From NCBI GenBank assembly GCA_037576195.1, contig CM075104.1, positions 23,266,211 to 23,330,210 of the forward strand: a stretch of DNA of 64,000 bases, in the 5' to 3' direction. The translations under genes were made by a program, and so were the position numbers. Below the pieces are notes generated by a model. The model was not told the DNA's origin, did no database searches, and was given only the letters and a program-made list of their open reading frames with translations. Source of the DNA: Phytoseiulus persimilis (Eukaryota > Arthropoda > Arachnida > Mesostigmata > Phytoseiidae). Positions 1 to 10,792 of the stretch are shown one piece after another; position 1 is the first letter of the stretch; every line of letters begins with the position of its first letter.

Positions 1-795
1 CGAAGCTTCTTGTTGGAAATTTCCGCGTATTCTTTGTTTGTCGGCGACCGGGAACGGATATCCGCTCTCCAGGTTCTAGACACCCCACGGCCGCGCAAAA
101 TGACCATGGTTTTTTGTCTCCCGGTAACCGGGTTGAGAAGCAATGCAAATCTGGACCGATAGCGAGTCTTCCATGTATTTTCCCAGATTGATTCTCAGTT
201 ATAACGGAAATACTATCTTCCGTTATGCGTTATAACGGAAAATAGGTCTACTAAAGATTGCTACTATCGGCTGAACCGAAGGGGAGCGGCGTGTTCTGCT
301 CTAGGTTATGCCTCGTTTCCTCGAATCTCGTCTCTGAGAATCTCGCTCCGCCGACTCAATCCTCTCCCTTGAGTCTCCCAAATTCTCTAGCGCCGCTCGT
401 TGAGTCCCGATCGGAGTACATTCCATGCATGGCACAGGTTCTAGACATGGAGGCTACGGCGGACTGTTTACTCACGGGGAGGGCATCGGTGGAGCCAAGA
501 ATCTGATCGATTGACTTTGATCCAATATATCCACAGTGTCGCTTTCGACCTACACCTCTGGAAAGCACTGGTAACCCGAGTCAATAGGCCTCCCATACAT
601 TCCTGTATCCAAGTGTCTCAACTGATGAAGTGCTACTCCTCACATTGGATTATTCAGAGATTGCCTAGATTGATGACTGAGAGAACTGGAACTTATCGTT
701 CATTGCGGGTCACTGAACAGTCCTCCAATCTGGAAGAAGGTTCGCTCCTGGAGACAATACAATGGCTCCAGTCAATATATATGTATATCTAAAAA
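1..795. other. Intergenic; no gene recognised
   Basis: I see no supported gene here; the short open frames look random. A small palindrome sits near 198-243, where the arms ATAACGGAA and TTCCGTTAT face each other and the first arm is repeated just after. It could be a transposon end, but no partner end was found. Confidence 0.5.
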
Positions 796-1005
796 AATGA
801 TAGCCGCACACAAACTGCTTCCTATCCCAATGATGACCGCACATTGTGTGGTTCTCATCCAACCTGAGTTTTTATCCACGAGCGGTTACCAGCGATGAGC
901 GACTATCATTGGACTGATTGCCGCAAACCCCGTAATTTCATCGGTTTTGAGATTCGGATGCCGCACGGAATCCACATTCTGCCTACCTCTCCGTCCCAGC
1001 GATAT

Positions 1006-1758
1006 AGGGTAAAAGTACCAGTTATGGGCCACTTACCAGTTTTGGGCCAGCTACCAGTTTTGGGCCAACTACCAGTTATGGGCCGCCCATGACCAGTTAT
1101 GGGCCTCAAGGGCGGTGAACTTTTCCACAAGGGGACCATCTCTTGTCCACTGCAGAATCAACGGGAACGTGTGGGGACTAATGAGAAGAGCTCCGGTCCT
1201 CATCAGCAAATCGCCTATGACTTCGAATTCGTCCTTACTACTTATGATCCGCTTCGTCTGTCAGTTCGTTGTCAGTTTGGCCGCACTCCTTATAGAATAT
1301 ATGGGGGTGATTCCAGGACCAATCTGACCATACTTTTCCAAACCTGGAGGGGTGATTCCGGGATCCATCTGACCATATCCTTGGAGTCTGGAGGTTGATC
1401 CCGGGTCGAACCCGCAGAACCTCCAAGGGTGCGTTGAAGTGGGGAATCCTGCAGAGTCCGCATCAGTGTCCTCAGATCAGCATACGATTTCGGCAGACAT
1501 GGTATTGGTGAAATCGAAATCGAGTGCCTCACTCTGATTTAGGAAGATGGAGGGAGGAAATCGTTAGATCCTTCCACGATTCACCTCGTCACGAAAGAGA
1601 GGCGCTTCCTCCCCACGGAAAGCCTCCGGTTGGAGCAGTACTTCGATATCCGGCGATGGACCACCACTGGTCAGTATATGGCCCATAACTAGTGGGTGGC
1701 CCAAAACTGGTGAGTGGCCCAAAACTGGTAAGTGGCCCATAACTGGTACTTTTACCCT
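1006..1758. mobile_element. Foldback element with about 95-bp internally repeated inverted ends
   Basis: The left arm from 1006 begins AGGGTAAAAGTACCAG, followed by four or five short units containing CCAGTTNTGGGCC. The right arm ending at 1758 is its reverse complement. Such repeated termini are typical of foldback-type nonautonomous DNA elements. No coding frame is credible inside. The interior (about 1300-1400) holds two diverged, reversed units of the 45-bp minisatellite that forms the large array downstream. A target-site duplication is not evident. Confidence 0.6.
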
Positions 1759-2003
1759 TCACGAGAAGTTGTGAGAACTAGTAGCATAAAGGCTCAAAAC
1801 TGGAGTTCGTGATGGAAGCTAGATTCAGCGATAGGAAATTCCGCTTTGCGCTCATCGCTCTTTCGAGGTGAGCATGCAATCGAATGCAGGGGATTCAACA
1901 TTTAATTCTGGAACAAGGAAGTGGGAGAATCACTTTGAGAATAATTCCATATTGGAATCACATGAGATCACTGGACGCACATCCTGTGATCGCGCTTGGA
2001 TCA

Positions 2004-3557
2004 TCAACGGGGCTTCTTCAGAAGATTGCTGACCAGCGACCCCAATTTGGCGACAGTCAGGTTCTCGAGCGCCGGCAACCGAGCAGAAAGAACGGCACAA
2101 ATCTCTCGCGATAAAGCACAACTCGGAATCTTCTTCGTCCGGAGCTCTTCCGGAATCTGCTCCTTGAGACATTCGATGATTTCCCGGGTCCACTGTATAC
2201 GTGGTGCCGATCAGCGCTCAGCGAAACGTCGGCTCCTTTTTGAAAGTTGGAAGACGTCGAGCTCTACTCACCAGCTCCGCCTTCTCCACATCCTCATTCG
2301 ATCCTGCCATCGTATTCGGATTTGTGCCGCTCGCAGAATGCTCGTCGAGGAAAACATGCTCTACCGACTCGTTGTCAGCATCAGAGCTCTCTGAATCGCT
2401 TGCTTGCGCTCCCTCAACAAAGTCACCATCTAAGGGGTCTCCTCCCGCAGACCCCGCTCCTGAACCGATTCTATGCCTGATTAGTTTGCGTTCACGATTG
2501 CTGCTCCGACGAGAGGTTGAAGGTCCCGGCTCAAGCTCCGGCTCACTCCCGCGATCATCTCCTAGGTCGGGCCGAGCCTTGGACTCTGCTTCAGCAATGT
2601 CCAGCATCGAGTCGTCCATGGAGAACTCATATTGAACGGGCAAGGTATCGACTTGTATGTCTTCTAATTGTCTGCATAGAATGGATTGGAAGTCGCCGGC
2701 GTCTGAGCCAGCGGATAGCTCGCTAACTCGTCCCACATGAAGTGCGGGAAGTTAATGCCGGTAGGATTTCAGATGAGTTTCATGAGTCTGGCCGAGTGTC
2801 TCAGCAACCTGGCGTAGATCTTCGGGAGTCAGGCTAGCGTACTGGAGACTCACCGCTGGATGTTTCCGGAGCTTCGTTCCTCGAAGGAGAGATGGATTCC
2901 GAGCACAGCATTTATCGGCAAATCTTCGCATCGTTGCTTGTCCGGAAGACGCGTCCATACTGATCCACCATGCTGGGCCTCTGGTATCCACCATCCGCAG
3001 CTTCCCCTGCTCCTGCCATTCTTTCATCGACAGAACAAAGTACACGTACAAGCCGGGGCGGTCAAATTCTTGATCACAGAGAGCCGAGCTTGTCGTTTCT
3101 CATCTTTCAGCGTGGTCGTGGATGGAGCACAGCGAGCGACGCGGACGCAGAAATTTGCATCACTGATTCGGTTGTTGCAGTGAGTGCAAGGCAGACTTCG
3201 AATTCGATTCTTGGCCTTGGCGGAAGCTTCCCTCAACACGATTAGTGACGATGGGTTCTGCTCATTGTGCACGCGGTCTCCTTCCCCAATTTGCCGGAGC
3301 TCTCTCGTCCTGGCGACTCCGTAGGCGCGCACCATCTGGATGACTTCATGCTCATTGCCATGTTGATTGATCAGATTACGGGAGAAAAACGAGAGGGTTT
3401 CCGCAGAAATTAGCCTTTCTTCTCTTGCGCAGTTCGCCCATCGAGCTACGGGCAGAAACGGATGCTCAGCGCGAACAATCCGACGGATTCCCCGTTCCTG
3501 ATGAGATGATTGGATCTCTTGGGTGTCTTCATAGGATGGGTAATCAGCATAACTCAC
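2004..3557 (-). pseudogene. Crypton-like tyrosine recombinase gene, broken
   Basis: On the minus strand three coding blocks recall a recurrent animal gene family with a zinc-binding N-terminus and a tyrosine-recombinase-like C-terminus. Block 1 (3557 to about 3060) has a GDRVHN stretch followed by a Cys-x2-Cys zinc-finger-like motif. Block 2 (3051-2755) has LRGTKLRKH and then a LGQTH...SYRH segment, resembling the R/H and nucleophile-Tyr motifs. An in-frame TAA at 2752-2754 follows, after which the same frame stays open to 2272. There a consensus GTGAGT donor and an acceptor before 2192 remove a 79-bp intron, in frame with the last exon (2192-2004, TGA), which reads WTREIIECLKEQIP. The central catalytic region expected between blocks 1 and 2 is missing and the two blocks are in different frames. 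I infer a formerly spliced mobile-element gene. The family match is from memory of motifs and needs a profile search. Confidence 0.45.
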
Positions 3558-3574
3558 CTATATTACAGTCGATG

Positions 3575-3997
3575 TGAGGAAACTCAAGATATATTCTTTT
3601 TCTTCGTTGACAACTCACGGAGGGAACACCCTATGGTTCACAGAAGGAACTGCGAGTGCGGAGAAAAGGAGAACGGAAGAAGATAGGAGGGCCATAGGGA
3701 AATCGATGCATTCACGCACGACCCAGAAGAATGGGAAATTCAACTGGAGTGTGGGATTTTGGCTTACTAACGAACTGGCTCAGCATGAGACCAAGCGTTC
3801 TGAACGAGTGGTGCGGATCACAATGTCTTCCTTCACAGACGACGCCATTTTCGATCGCATGGGGTCAAGTAAGATTATAGACGAAGCGAGCGTAGGCCTC
3901 TGTTCCCCGAAGATTACTTGGATATAAGAGAAATCGGCTCTCCCGAACCAGCAGACAAGTCATTCCGACTCCGTTTTCACAACCATGACCTCGAAAT
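3575..3997. other. No gene recognised
   Basis: Flanking sequence between the recombinase-like gene and the right inverted terminus of the composite element. One 117-codon open frame on the plus strand has no recognisable domain and I do not support it as a gene. Confidence 0.4.
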
Positions 3998-4153
3998 CGG
4001 GTGTGCGGTTATCATTTTTTGTGTACAGCAAACAAGTCCCGTAAGACTTGTTGACCGGAGCCAGGTGCGGTTATCATGGGAGTAAGTATTCAAATCCTTG
4101 GTTGTTCGGTTAATGTGCGGCTATCATCCAGGAGAGGTAAATCTATCTATATA

Positions 4154-4305
4154 CTAGCCGGCTTTCGGCCGACTACGCTGGCTGACCCGTCCCTTGCTTC
4201 GGGAGTCTATTGCTGACAGACACACATTGCCTCACATGTAGTGTCATGAGACCTCCGGGAATGGCCACCCGTTCCCGATAGGATTCTGACCTGGAATCGA
4301 GGCAC
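4154..4305. repeat. Array-edge repeat with terminal hairpin, copy 1
   Basis: About 150 bp starting CTAGCCGGCTTTCGGCCGA and ending at GACCTGGAATCGAGG. A near-identical sequence lies at 16319-16470. In both places it is followed within 50 bp by units of the 45-bp minisatellite. Read on the minus strand it ends in a GC-rich hairpin (CGGCCGAAAGCCGG) and CTAG followed by T. That recalls the 3' end of Helitron or Helentron-type elements. That assignment is inference. Confidence 0.5.
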
Positions 4306-4334
4306 TTTTCTCTCTCTCCACTGGGTCAGCATCA

Positions 4335-5333
4335 TGGTTTTGAGAAGTATGGTCAGATTGGTGTCGTAATCACCCCTCCAGATTCGGAGAAGCATGGTCA
4401 GATTGGTCCCGAAATCCCCCTCCAGGTTTTGAAAAGTACGGTTAGATTTGTCTCGAGATCACCCCTCCAGACTTCGAAAGTAATGGTCAGATTGGTCTCG
4501 AAATCACCCCTCCAGACTTGGAAAAGTATGGCCAGTTTGGTCCCGGTATCACTCCTCCAAACTTGGAAAGTAATGGTCAGACTGGTCTCGGAATCACCCC
4601 TCCAGGTTTTGAAAAGTACGGTCAGATTCGTCTCGGAAGCAACCCCCAGACTCGGAAAAGTATTGTCAGATTGGTCTCGGAATCACCCCTTCGGACTTGG
4701 AAAAGTGTGGTCAGATTGGTCCGGGAATCACCCCTCGAGACTTGGTTTATTATGGTCAGGTTGGTCTCGGAATCACCCCTCCAGACTAGGAAAAGTATGG
4801 TCGAATTGGTCCGGGAATCACCCCTTCAAACTTGGAAAGTGATGGTCAGATTGGTCTCGGAATCACGCCTCCAGACTTGAAAAAGTATGTTCAGATTGAT
4901 CCCGGAATCACCCCTGTAGACTCAGAAGAGTATGGTCAGATTGGTCTCGCAATCACCCCTCCAGACTTGGGAGAGGATAGTCAGACTGGTCCCAGAATCA
5001 CCCCTCCAGATTTGGGAGAGGATGGTCAGATTGGTCTCGGAATCACCCCTCCAGCTCTTGAAAAGAATGGTCAAATTGGTCTCGGAATAACTCCCCCTGG
5101 CTTCGAAGAGTATGGTCAGATTGGTCTCGCAATCACCCCTCCAGACTTGGGAGAGGATAGTCAGACTGGTCCCAGAATCACCCCTCCAGACTTGGGAGAG
5201 GATGGTCAGATTGGTCTCGGAATCACCCCTCCATCTCTTGAAAGAATGGTCAAATTGGTCTCGGAATAACTCCCCTGGCTTCGAAGAGTATGGCCAGATT
5301 AGTCCCAGAATCACCCCTCCAGAGTTGGAAAGT
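4335..5333. repeat. 45-bp minisatellite array, left diverged part
   Basis: About 22 tandem units of 45 bp with the core GGTCAGATTGGTCTCGGAAT followed by CACCCCTCCAGA. Units here are more diverged than in the right part of the array, with inserted or deleted bases and variants such as GGGAGAGGATGG. A pair of neighbouring segments (about 4920-5080 and 5110-5240) is nearly identical, showing local duplication of multi-unit blocks. Because 45 is divisible by three, several frames stay open by chance; I do not call them coding. Confidence 0.9.
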
Positions 5334-5803
5334 TAGTCAGCGTCGAACCACGGAGGAGTACGGTCGCTTTCCGCGAGCTCCTGTTTCTGTGCTTTTGCCA
5401 GTGATTTGTGGTGTGCCAGGTGATAGGCCTTCTTTCGAGAACGATTTTGGTGCGCTGACGACCAAGATCGGGCCATCTGTCTGGGAGACACCGAATTAAA
5501 GGTATATTTTGAAGTTTTGAGGCGGACTTCAATCCGGAGACTTCGTCGAGTTAGCCTGGAAATTGTGCCGATCAAATCGGCTCAATCCGGTTAGATTCAG
5601 AAAAGCGTCGCTAGGGAGAAGAATTTGTGACCCCTCTGGTCACGTATTTCACGTTAGGTGCGAGGGAATCAGAAAGCTTGCCTTCCCGCCCAGCCGGAAG
5701 CAGGTTACAGGGACCCGTCATCCTGGAGCGGCGCAGGGCTTCCACGCCCGAGCTGTCGACGATCCGACTGCGGGAATCGGTTTTCGACGAGAGTCGGCGC
5801 CAG

Positions 5804-7669
5804 ATGGAGCAAGAGAGGGATCGCCGGAGGGCGGCAGGAGGCCTGAACGTGCCCAGGGGGTTCGCCAGGGGGGGGGGGGATAGGTCAGAGGATGTGACGG
5901 CGATGGATGTGGGGAGCCGGGGACTCGTTCCGAAGACGAGGAAGAGGGGCGCCGAGGGCAATTTGAGTCTGGATGAGTCAGATGGACAAAGCAAGAGGGT
6001 CGCAGGAGAATCGCAGGGGGATGGTCCGAAGGAGACCGAGCAGCTGGAGCATAAGATAGCTCAGATGGGTAAATACATGGAGGAGCTGACCAGGCTGTGT
6101 TCGGCCCAGAACACCAAGAAAGAACTCAAGGATCTCGGGAGGGTAGTGCCGGGTCTCTACCGGAGTCTGGTAACTAGCTTTCACGAAGAGATTTCCAGAA
6201 TCAGGGGGGAAAGGCTGGTCGTCGAAGATGCTGTTTGCAGTAGGTGTGGGGAGGAGAGAGGCGGGATGCCGGGCAAGAGAGGGGCGGAGTTGACGAAGGA
6301 GCTGGAGGACAGGTTCGCAGGTGCTGAGGGCGTTGAGGATCGACTCGCGCTCCTCGATCTCGAATGGCCTGAGGAAGGCTTCAGATGCGTCAAACTCACG
6401 CGGGACGACTCCTGGAGTCAAAGGAGGTTGAAGCTTATCGTTGTCGAAGAGGGTAGGAAGTTCGAGGGTGGAGGCTTGGGCGACCTATTGCAGCAGTTCC
6501 CGAGGGTTGGGCAGGTCAGCAGCCTGAAGGCTGGTAGCGTTGCGGTCCTCAGAAGCTACGAAGCGCTCGAGGTGGTCGGCGAGCAAAGAAATCGGGAGAA
6601 CAACGGGGCAGCTAGGGCGCTCGTTCTCGGAATCATGGGGAAGGGGGAAACGGTGGGGGTCACGACCTTGAGGATGCTCGAGGGGGCTTTGGAGAAACTC
6701 GCGGGGCTGCCGGGCTTCGACGAAGAGCGGGCTGTGGCATACGTGGACCCGGCGTGTCGAAACCAGAGACTCCGCAGGGCACTGGAAGTAGCATGCTGGG
6801 CCACGGGAGCGGCTCTCGGGGAGGACTTCGGGGTCCTGGAGGTCTGCTCAAAGGGGGCTGTGACTCTGCCCACGGAGGGCGGTATAACAACCACGATCAA
6901 GGTCAAGTCAGCGGAAGGAAAAACCTTCGAGGACACTCTGCGGGGAGTGAGAGGGCTGTGGGATTCAGGCAAGCTCGGCGTCAAAGTCCGAGGGGTCCCG
7001 ATGAAGGACGGGGGCGGGAATCTTATTATTAGGCTCGAAGAGCAGCGGCGGGGAGCGGGGAAAGATTTCGCGAGAGTGCTGAAGGAGAACGCCAACTTGG
7101 AGGCTGAAGTAAGGGAGGGAACGGGACTGAGACCGGTGGCTCTCTGGGGGTACGACCCGCTGGTCTCACCGGAGGAAGCGGAAAAAACTCTTCGGAGTCT
7201 ACTGCGGATCCCGGAGAGTGCCAAGGTCACGGTGGATGAGCCCCGTCTGGTGAGGGCTGAGGTATGGAGGGCCCTGGTTACCTTACCTGCAGACGCTGCG
7301 GAAGCCCTTCTGCAACATAGGACGCTGCGACTTGGAAGCCGGTGGTGTCGAACCGAGCGGTGGGTCGAGGTCCAGACGTGCTTCAGGTGTCACGTCCCGG
7401 GGCATATGGCGAGAGAATTAACGTTGAAGGGAGGGGACGGGAAAGTGTGCTACAGATGTGGTGCAGCTGATCACTTGGCAAAGGACTGCACCGCGGCCTA
7501 ACCCAGATGTTACGTCTGTAATGCTGAGGGACACCGAGCGGACAGCAACTCCTGCCCGGAAAGGGGAACGAAAATGAAGGAGATCATCGGGGCGATGAAA
7601 CGCGGCAGAAGGAATAATGTGCCGGCGGCGGACGGGTGGACCACTGTAGGTCATAGGGAACAAAACTAA
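5804..7669 (+). pseudogene. LINE ORF1 (gag-like RNA-binding protein) with premature stop
   Basis: The frame is open from 5615, and the first ATG in it is at 5804, giving about 621 codons to TAA at 7667-7669. An in-frame TAA at 7499-7501 cuts off the C-terminus. ORF1 proteins of this type bind the element RNA in the ribonucleoprotein. The N-terminal half is basic and Glu/Arg-rich. The C-terminus carries three knuckles: CFRCHVPGHMAREL (last Cys replaced by Leu), CYRCGAADHLAKDC, and, after the stop, CYVCNAEGHRADSNSC with the H-x6-C spacing known from R1-type ORF1. The true stop abuts the ORF2 start as TAAATG, which suggests translation of ORF2 by termination-reinitiation. Confidence 0.8.
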
Positions 7670-10600
7670 ATGGGCGGGATAACCATAATCCAAGTTAATC
7701 TGATCAGGAGTAGGGACGCCCACAGCATGCTCGAAAAAGTGGTCCAGGAGATGCGAGTGGATTTGGCGTTGCTCTCGGAAACCAACGAGACGATTGCCAA
7801 GAGCCACGGAGACTGGATCTGTGACGAAGCATGGGGCACAGCAGGTTGGATGACGGATAATAATGGGTCACTGAAACTGAGGGGGACGGGCGGGGGCAGT
7901 GGCTTCATCTGGATGGAGATCGATGGCATCGGGGTCTTCTACTCATGCTATATATCGCCAAACAGGCCCCTAGATGACTTCAAGAATTTTCTTGGAGAGC
8001 TTGGGGAGTGTGTCGCTGGCCATAGAGGAAAGAAGATTTTCATTACGGGGGACTTCAACGCAAAGGGGGCCGACTGGGGCAACCGTCACACAGATGTGAG
8101 AGGGAGGTACTTGGAGGACTGGGTGGCTGGGAACGACCTTATCATAATCAACGACGGGGGAGTTCCGACTTTCTCGGCAGTGAGGGGTGAGTCTTTCATA
8201 GATTTAACGATGGCAAACGGGAGGGCTTTGAATGACGTAGAGGGATGGAGAGTCCTGGAGTACCAACAGTCGCTTAGCGACCACCGGTATATAATTTTCA
8301 CGGTGCGGGAGAGAGAACACCCACGGCAGTCGGGGCCGGAAGGGAGCTGGCAGTTCAGGAAGCTAGATCTTGCCAGGGTGAAGGACTACATCGATAGGCG
8401 CTGCAGGAACCTAATCGGGGTCAACTTGAGCGCCGAGATGCTGGAAAGTATTCTCACCAGAGCATGTAGCAGGGGGGGGCCAAAGCGGAAATACACGGGG
8501 ATGAATCGACCGATTTACTGGTGGAACGAAGAAGTGGCCGCTCTGCGCCAACGGTGCATCCGCCTACAGAGGACCGCCAGTAGAACGGCGAGCTGGCTGG
8601 GACGTCGGGACCGGGGAGCTGAGGGGAGGGCCACATATTCCAAACAAATGGCCCTGTATAGGAGGGCACGGGGGGAGCTGAGGGCTGGGATAAGAAGGAG
8701 CAAGGCGAGGGCATGGAGGGAGCTAATCGAGGAGGTTGAAAAAGACGTATGGGGGAAGCCGTATCGAATAGTCATGGGAAAGTTCGCGAGGAAGGGACCG
8801 AAGCTGGCCAGTGAAAAACTGCAGGAAACAATTCGGGGGCTTTTCCCGGAGCGCCCTGAGCGGGAGGGCGGTATCGACGAGACCAGGAGAATGGGTATGG
8901 GGAATCGGGGACGGACTATTCCAGAGGTAACTTCGGAGGAGATAATTCGGGCAGCTGACGGACTGGCGACGCGTAAAGCGCCGGGGCCGGACGGAGTTCC
9001 CGCCGAGGTGGTGAAACTCTTGGCCAGTAGATGGCCCAAATTGGTCAGGGATTTTTTCAATCAGCTGGTGAGGGAGGGAAGGTTCCCGCTGCCTTGGAAG
9101 AGGGCAGGGCTGGTGCTCATACCAAAGGGAGGGGGAGGAGGGCAGAGGCCGATTTGCCTCCTGAATAGCATGGGGAAATCGTTTGAGAAGGTCATCGTCG
9201 GAAGACTGCAAGTGGAGATCGAGGATCTGGGGGCGCTATCGGGAAACCAATATGGTTTTAGGAGGGGTCTTTCGACGGTCGAGGCAGTCAGATGGGTTAT
9301 CAGCCGGGCGATGGAGGAGGGGGTGAAGTGCACGAAGACTAGGAGCTTCGTCTTGTTGGTGTTGCTCGATGTCAAGAACGCCTTCAACTCGCTGGAGTGG
9401 GGAAAAATATTGCGGGCCATGAGGGACAGGGGCTTCTCGGAGTACTTAATCCAGATCGTTTCGTCGTATCTTAGCGAAAGGGGAATCGTATTGGAAGGGG
9501 GAGTTTTCAAAATCACGGCGGGGGTTCCACAGGGTTCAATCTTGGGCCCAACACTGTGGAACCTTGCGTATGACGGGGTTCTGAGGGTTGGCATGCCGAG
9601 GGGGGCCGAGTTGTTAGCTTACGCTGACGATCTCGCACTCCTTGTCAGGGCCAAGACTGAGGGCGAGGTGGAGAATATTGGGAACCGGGCACTGGGAATA
9701 ATCCATGAGTGGATGAGGAGCATCAATCTGGAGCTGGCACCGCACAAAACGGAAGCTCTCTACCTCATAGGGAGGAAGAGGGCGAAGGGGATAAAGCTAA
9801 ATTTGGGAGGGGTTGCGATCAAGCTCGCTGATAAGGTGAAATACCTTGGGGTGATGTTGGACAAAGGGCTCACTGGGAGGGAGCACATTGGGTATGTGGC
9901 GAAGAGGGCGAGGGAAACATCGAGGAAGCTTGGTAGGTTGATGCCGAGGATTGGGGGAATAGAGGGAGGGGACAGACGCCTGCTGGCTTCAGTGGCGGAG
10001 TCGGCGGCCATGTATGCGGCCCCTGCGTGGGCGCATATGGCATTCGCGTCAAAGGGTAGGCGGCAAGCCATCCGAGCGGCACAGGGGACGCTTGCGATCA
10101 GGGTGAGCCGAGCTTACAGAACGGTCTCCACCGATGCAGCCCTCGTGCTCGCGAGGATGGTCCCATGGGATTTACTGGCGCAAGAAAGGGCGGCGTGTTG
10201 GGGGGAGCAGGGACTCGGGAGGGAGGAAGGGAGGGAGAAGACCATGGAGGCATGGCAGCGTGAATGGGAGGCGGGTCTAATCGGGGAGTCGAAGGGGAAA
10301 TGGACGAGGCATCTCATAAGAAACTTGAAAAAGTGGGTGGACTGCGAGCACGGGGAGCTCAACTACGGGACAACCCAGATTCTCACGGGGCATGGTCAGT
10401 TTCAGACCTTCATGGTCAAAATAGGGAAGTCAGACTCTGATGTGTGCACCCTGTGCGCGTCGGGTGAAACCGACGATGTGGAACACACCGTGCTTCACTG
10501 CGAGGCCCTGCGCGACATCAGAGGGGACTGGGCTTTAGGTTTCAGTGGAGGGGGGTTGAGAGAGGTGGTGGAGTACGGGCTCAGGGGGAGGGGAGAATGG

Positions 10601-10792
10601 GATTATGTTTCGGGGCATTTCGAGAGGATCATGTTGGGCAAAGCAGCGAGGGAGGAAGGTCGGAGGGCGCGGCTCGTCGCAAATTCCGAAACACGTCGGA
10701 TGGCTGAAGCGGGAGGAGGGGCCCGCCAGCGGGCTCTGGACACTGCGAGAGGATCGACGGACTCTCATGGACTGGATGCGGGGGGTATTTAG
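7670..10792 (+). CDS. LINE ORF2: AP-like endonuclease and reverse transcriptase
   Basis: An uninterrupted frame of 1040 codons. Residues 1-215 form an apurinic-type endonuclease: SETN with Glu38, GDFN with Asp128 and Asn130, Asp178 in IDLT, and SDHR with Asp204/His205. Reverse transcriptase spans about 415-690: KAPGPDGVP, the LLDVKNAF Asp567, VPQGSILGP and the catalytic LAYADD at 649-654. A C-terminal knuckle CTLCASG...HTVLHC lies at 926-944. All expected catalytic residues are present, so the enzyme looks intact. It would nick target DNA and prime cDNA synthesis there. Start chosen: the ATG directly following the ORF1 stop. Confidence 0.93.
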   Translation: MGGITIIQVNLIRSRDAHSMLEKVVQEMRVDLALLSETNETIAKSHGDWICDEAWGTAGWMTDNNGSLKLRGTGGGSGFIWMEIDGIGVFYSCYISPNRPLDDFKNFLGELGECVAGHRGKKIFITGDFNAKGADWGNRHTDVRGRYLEDWVAGNDLIIINDGGVPTFSAVRGESFIDLTMANGRALNDVEGWRVLEYQQSLSDHRYIIFTVREREHPRQSGPEGSWQFRKLDLARVKDYIDRRCRNLIGVNLSAEMLESILTRACSRGGPKRKYTGMNRPIYWWNEEVAALRQRCIRLQRTASRTASWLGRRDRGAEGRATYSKQMALYRRARGELRAGIRRSKARAWRELIEEVEKDVWGKPYRIVMGKFARKGPKLASEKLQETIRGLFPERPEREGGIDETRRMGMGNRGRTIPEVTSEEIIRAADGLATRKAPGPDGVPAEVVKLLASRWPKLVRDFFNQLVREGRFPLPWKRAGLVLIPKGGGGGQRPICLLNSMGKSFEKVIVGRLQVEIEDLGALSGNQYGFRRGLSTVEAVRWVISRAMEEGVKCTKTRSFVLLVLLDVKNAFNSLEWGKILRAMRDRGFSEYLIQIVSSYLSERGIVLEGGVFKITAGVPQGSILGPTLWNLAYDGVLRVGMPRGAELLAYADDLALLVRAKTEGEVENIGNRALGIIHEWMRSINLELAPHKTEALYLIGRKRAKGIKLNLGGVAIKLADKVKYLGVMLDKGLTGREHIGYVAKRARETSRKLGRLMPRIGGIEGGDRRLLASVAESAAMYAAPAWAHMAFASKGRRQAIRAAQGTLAIRVSRAYRTVSTDAALVLARMVPWDLLAQERAACWGEQGLGREEGREKTMEAWQREWEAGLIGESKGKWTRHLIRNLKKWVDCEHGELNYGTTQILTGHGQFQTFMVKIGKSDSDVCTLCASGETDDVEHTVLHCEALRDIRGDWALGFSGGGLREVVEYGLRGRGEWDYVSGHFERIMLGKAAREEGRRARLVANSETRRMAEAGGGARQRALDTARGSTDSHGLDAGGI

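Larger units (their letters stand above)
797..4132. mobile_element. Composite element with sub-repeated inverted termini
   Basis: The left end (797-845) carries two copies of a motif like ATGATAGCCGCACA. The right end (about 3998-4132) carries three inverted copies reading TGCGGTTATCAT or TGCGGCTATCAT. This looks like the two termini of one DNA element with sub-repeated ends. Between them lie a smaller foldback element and a broken recombinase-like gene. I could not find a clean target-site duplication, so the outer boundary is approximate and the element family is unassigned. Confidence 0.45.

Noticed and set aside
1390..1425. GGGTTCGACCCGGG on the minus strand, resembling a tRNA T-arm
   Set aside because: The rest of a cloverleaf is missing, and the sequence lies inside the foldback element.
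5627..5803. Extension of LINE ORF1 upstream to 5627
   Set aside because: The frame is open but has no ATG before 5804; a GTG start is not expected in an animal element.
6556..7230. 224-codon minus-strand frame rich in Ser/Pro
   Set aside because: It is antisense to the LINE ORF1, whose G-rich codon use leaves few stops on the opposite strand. No domain. The same applies to 8515-9211 and 9061-9594 on the minus strand inside ORF2.
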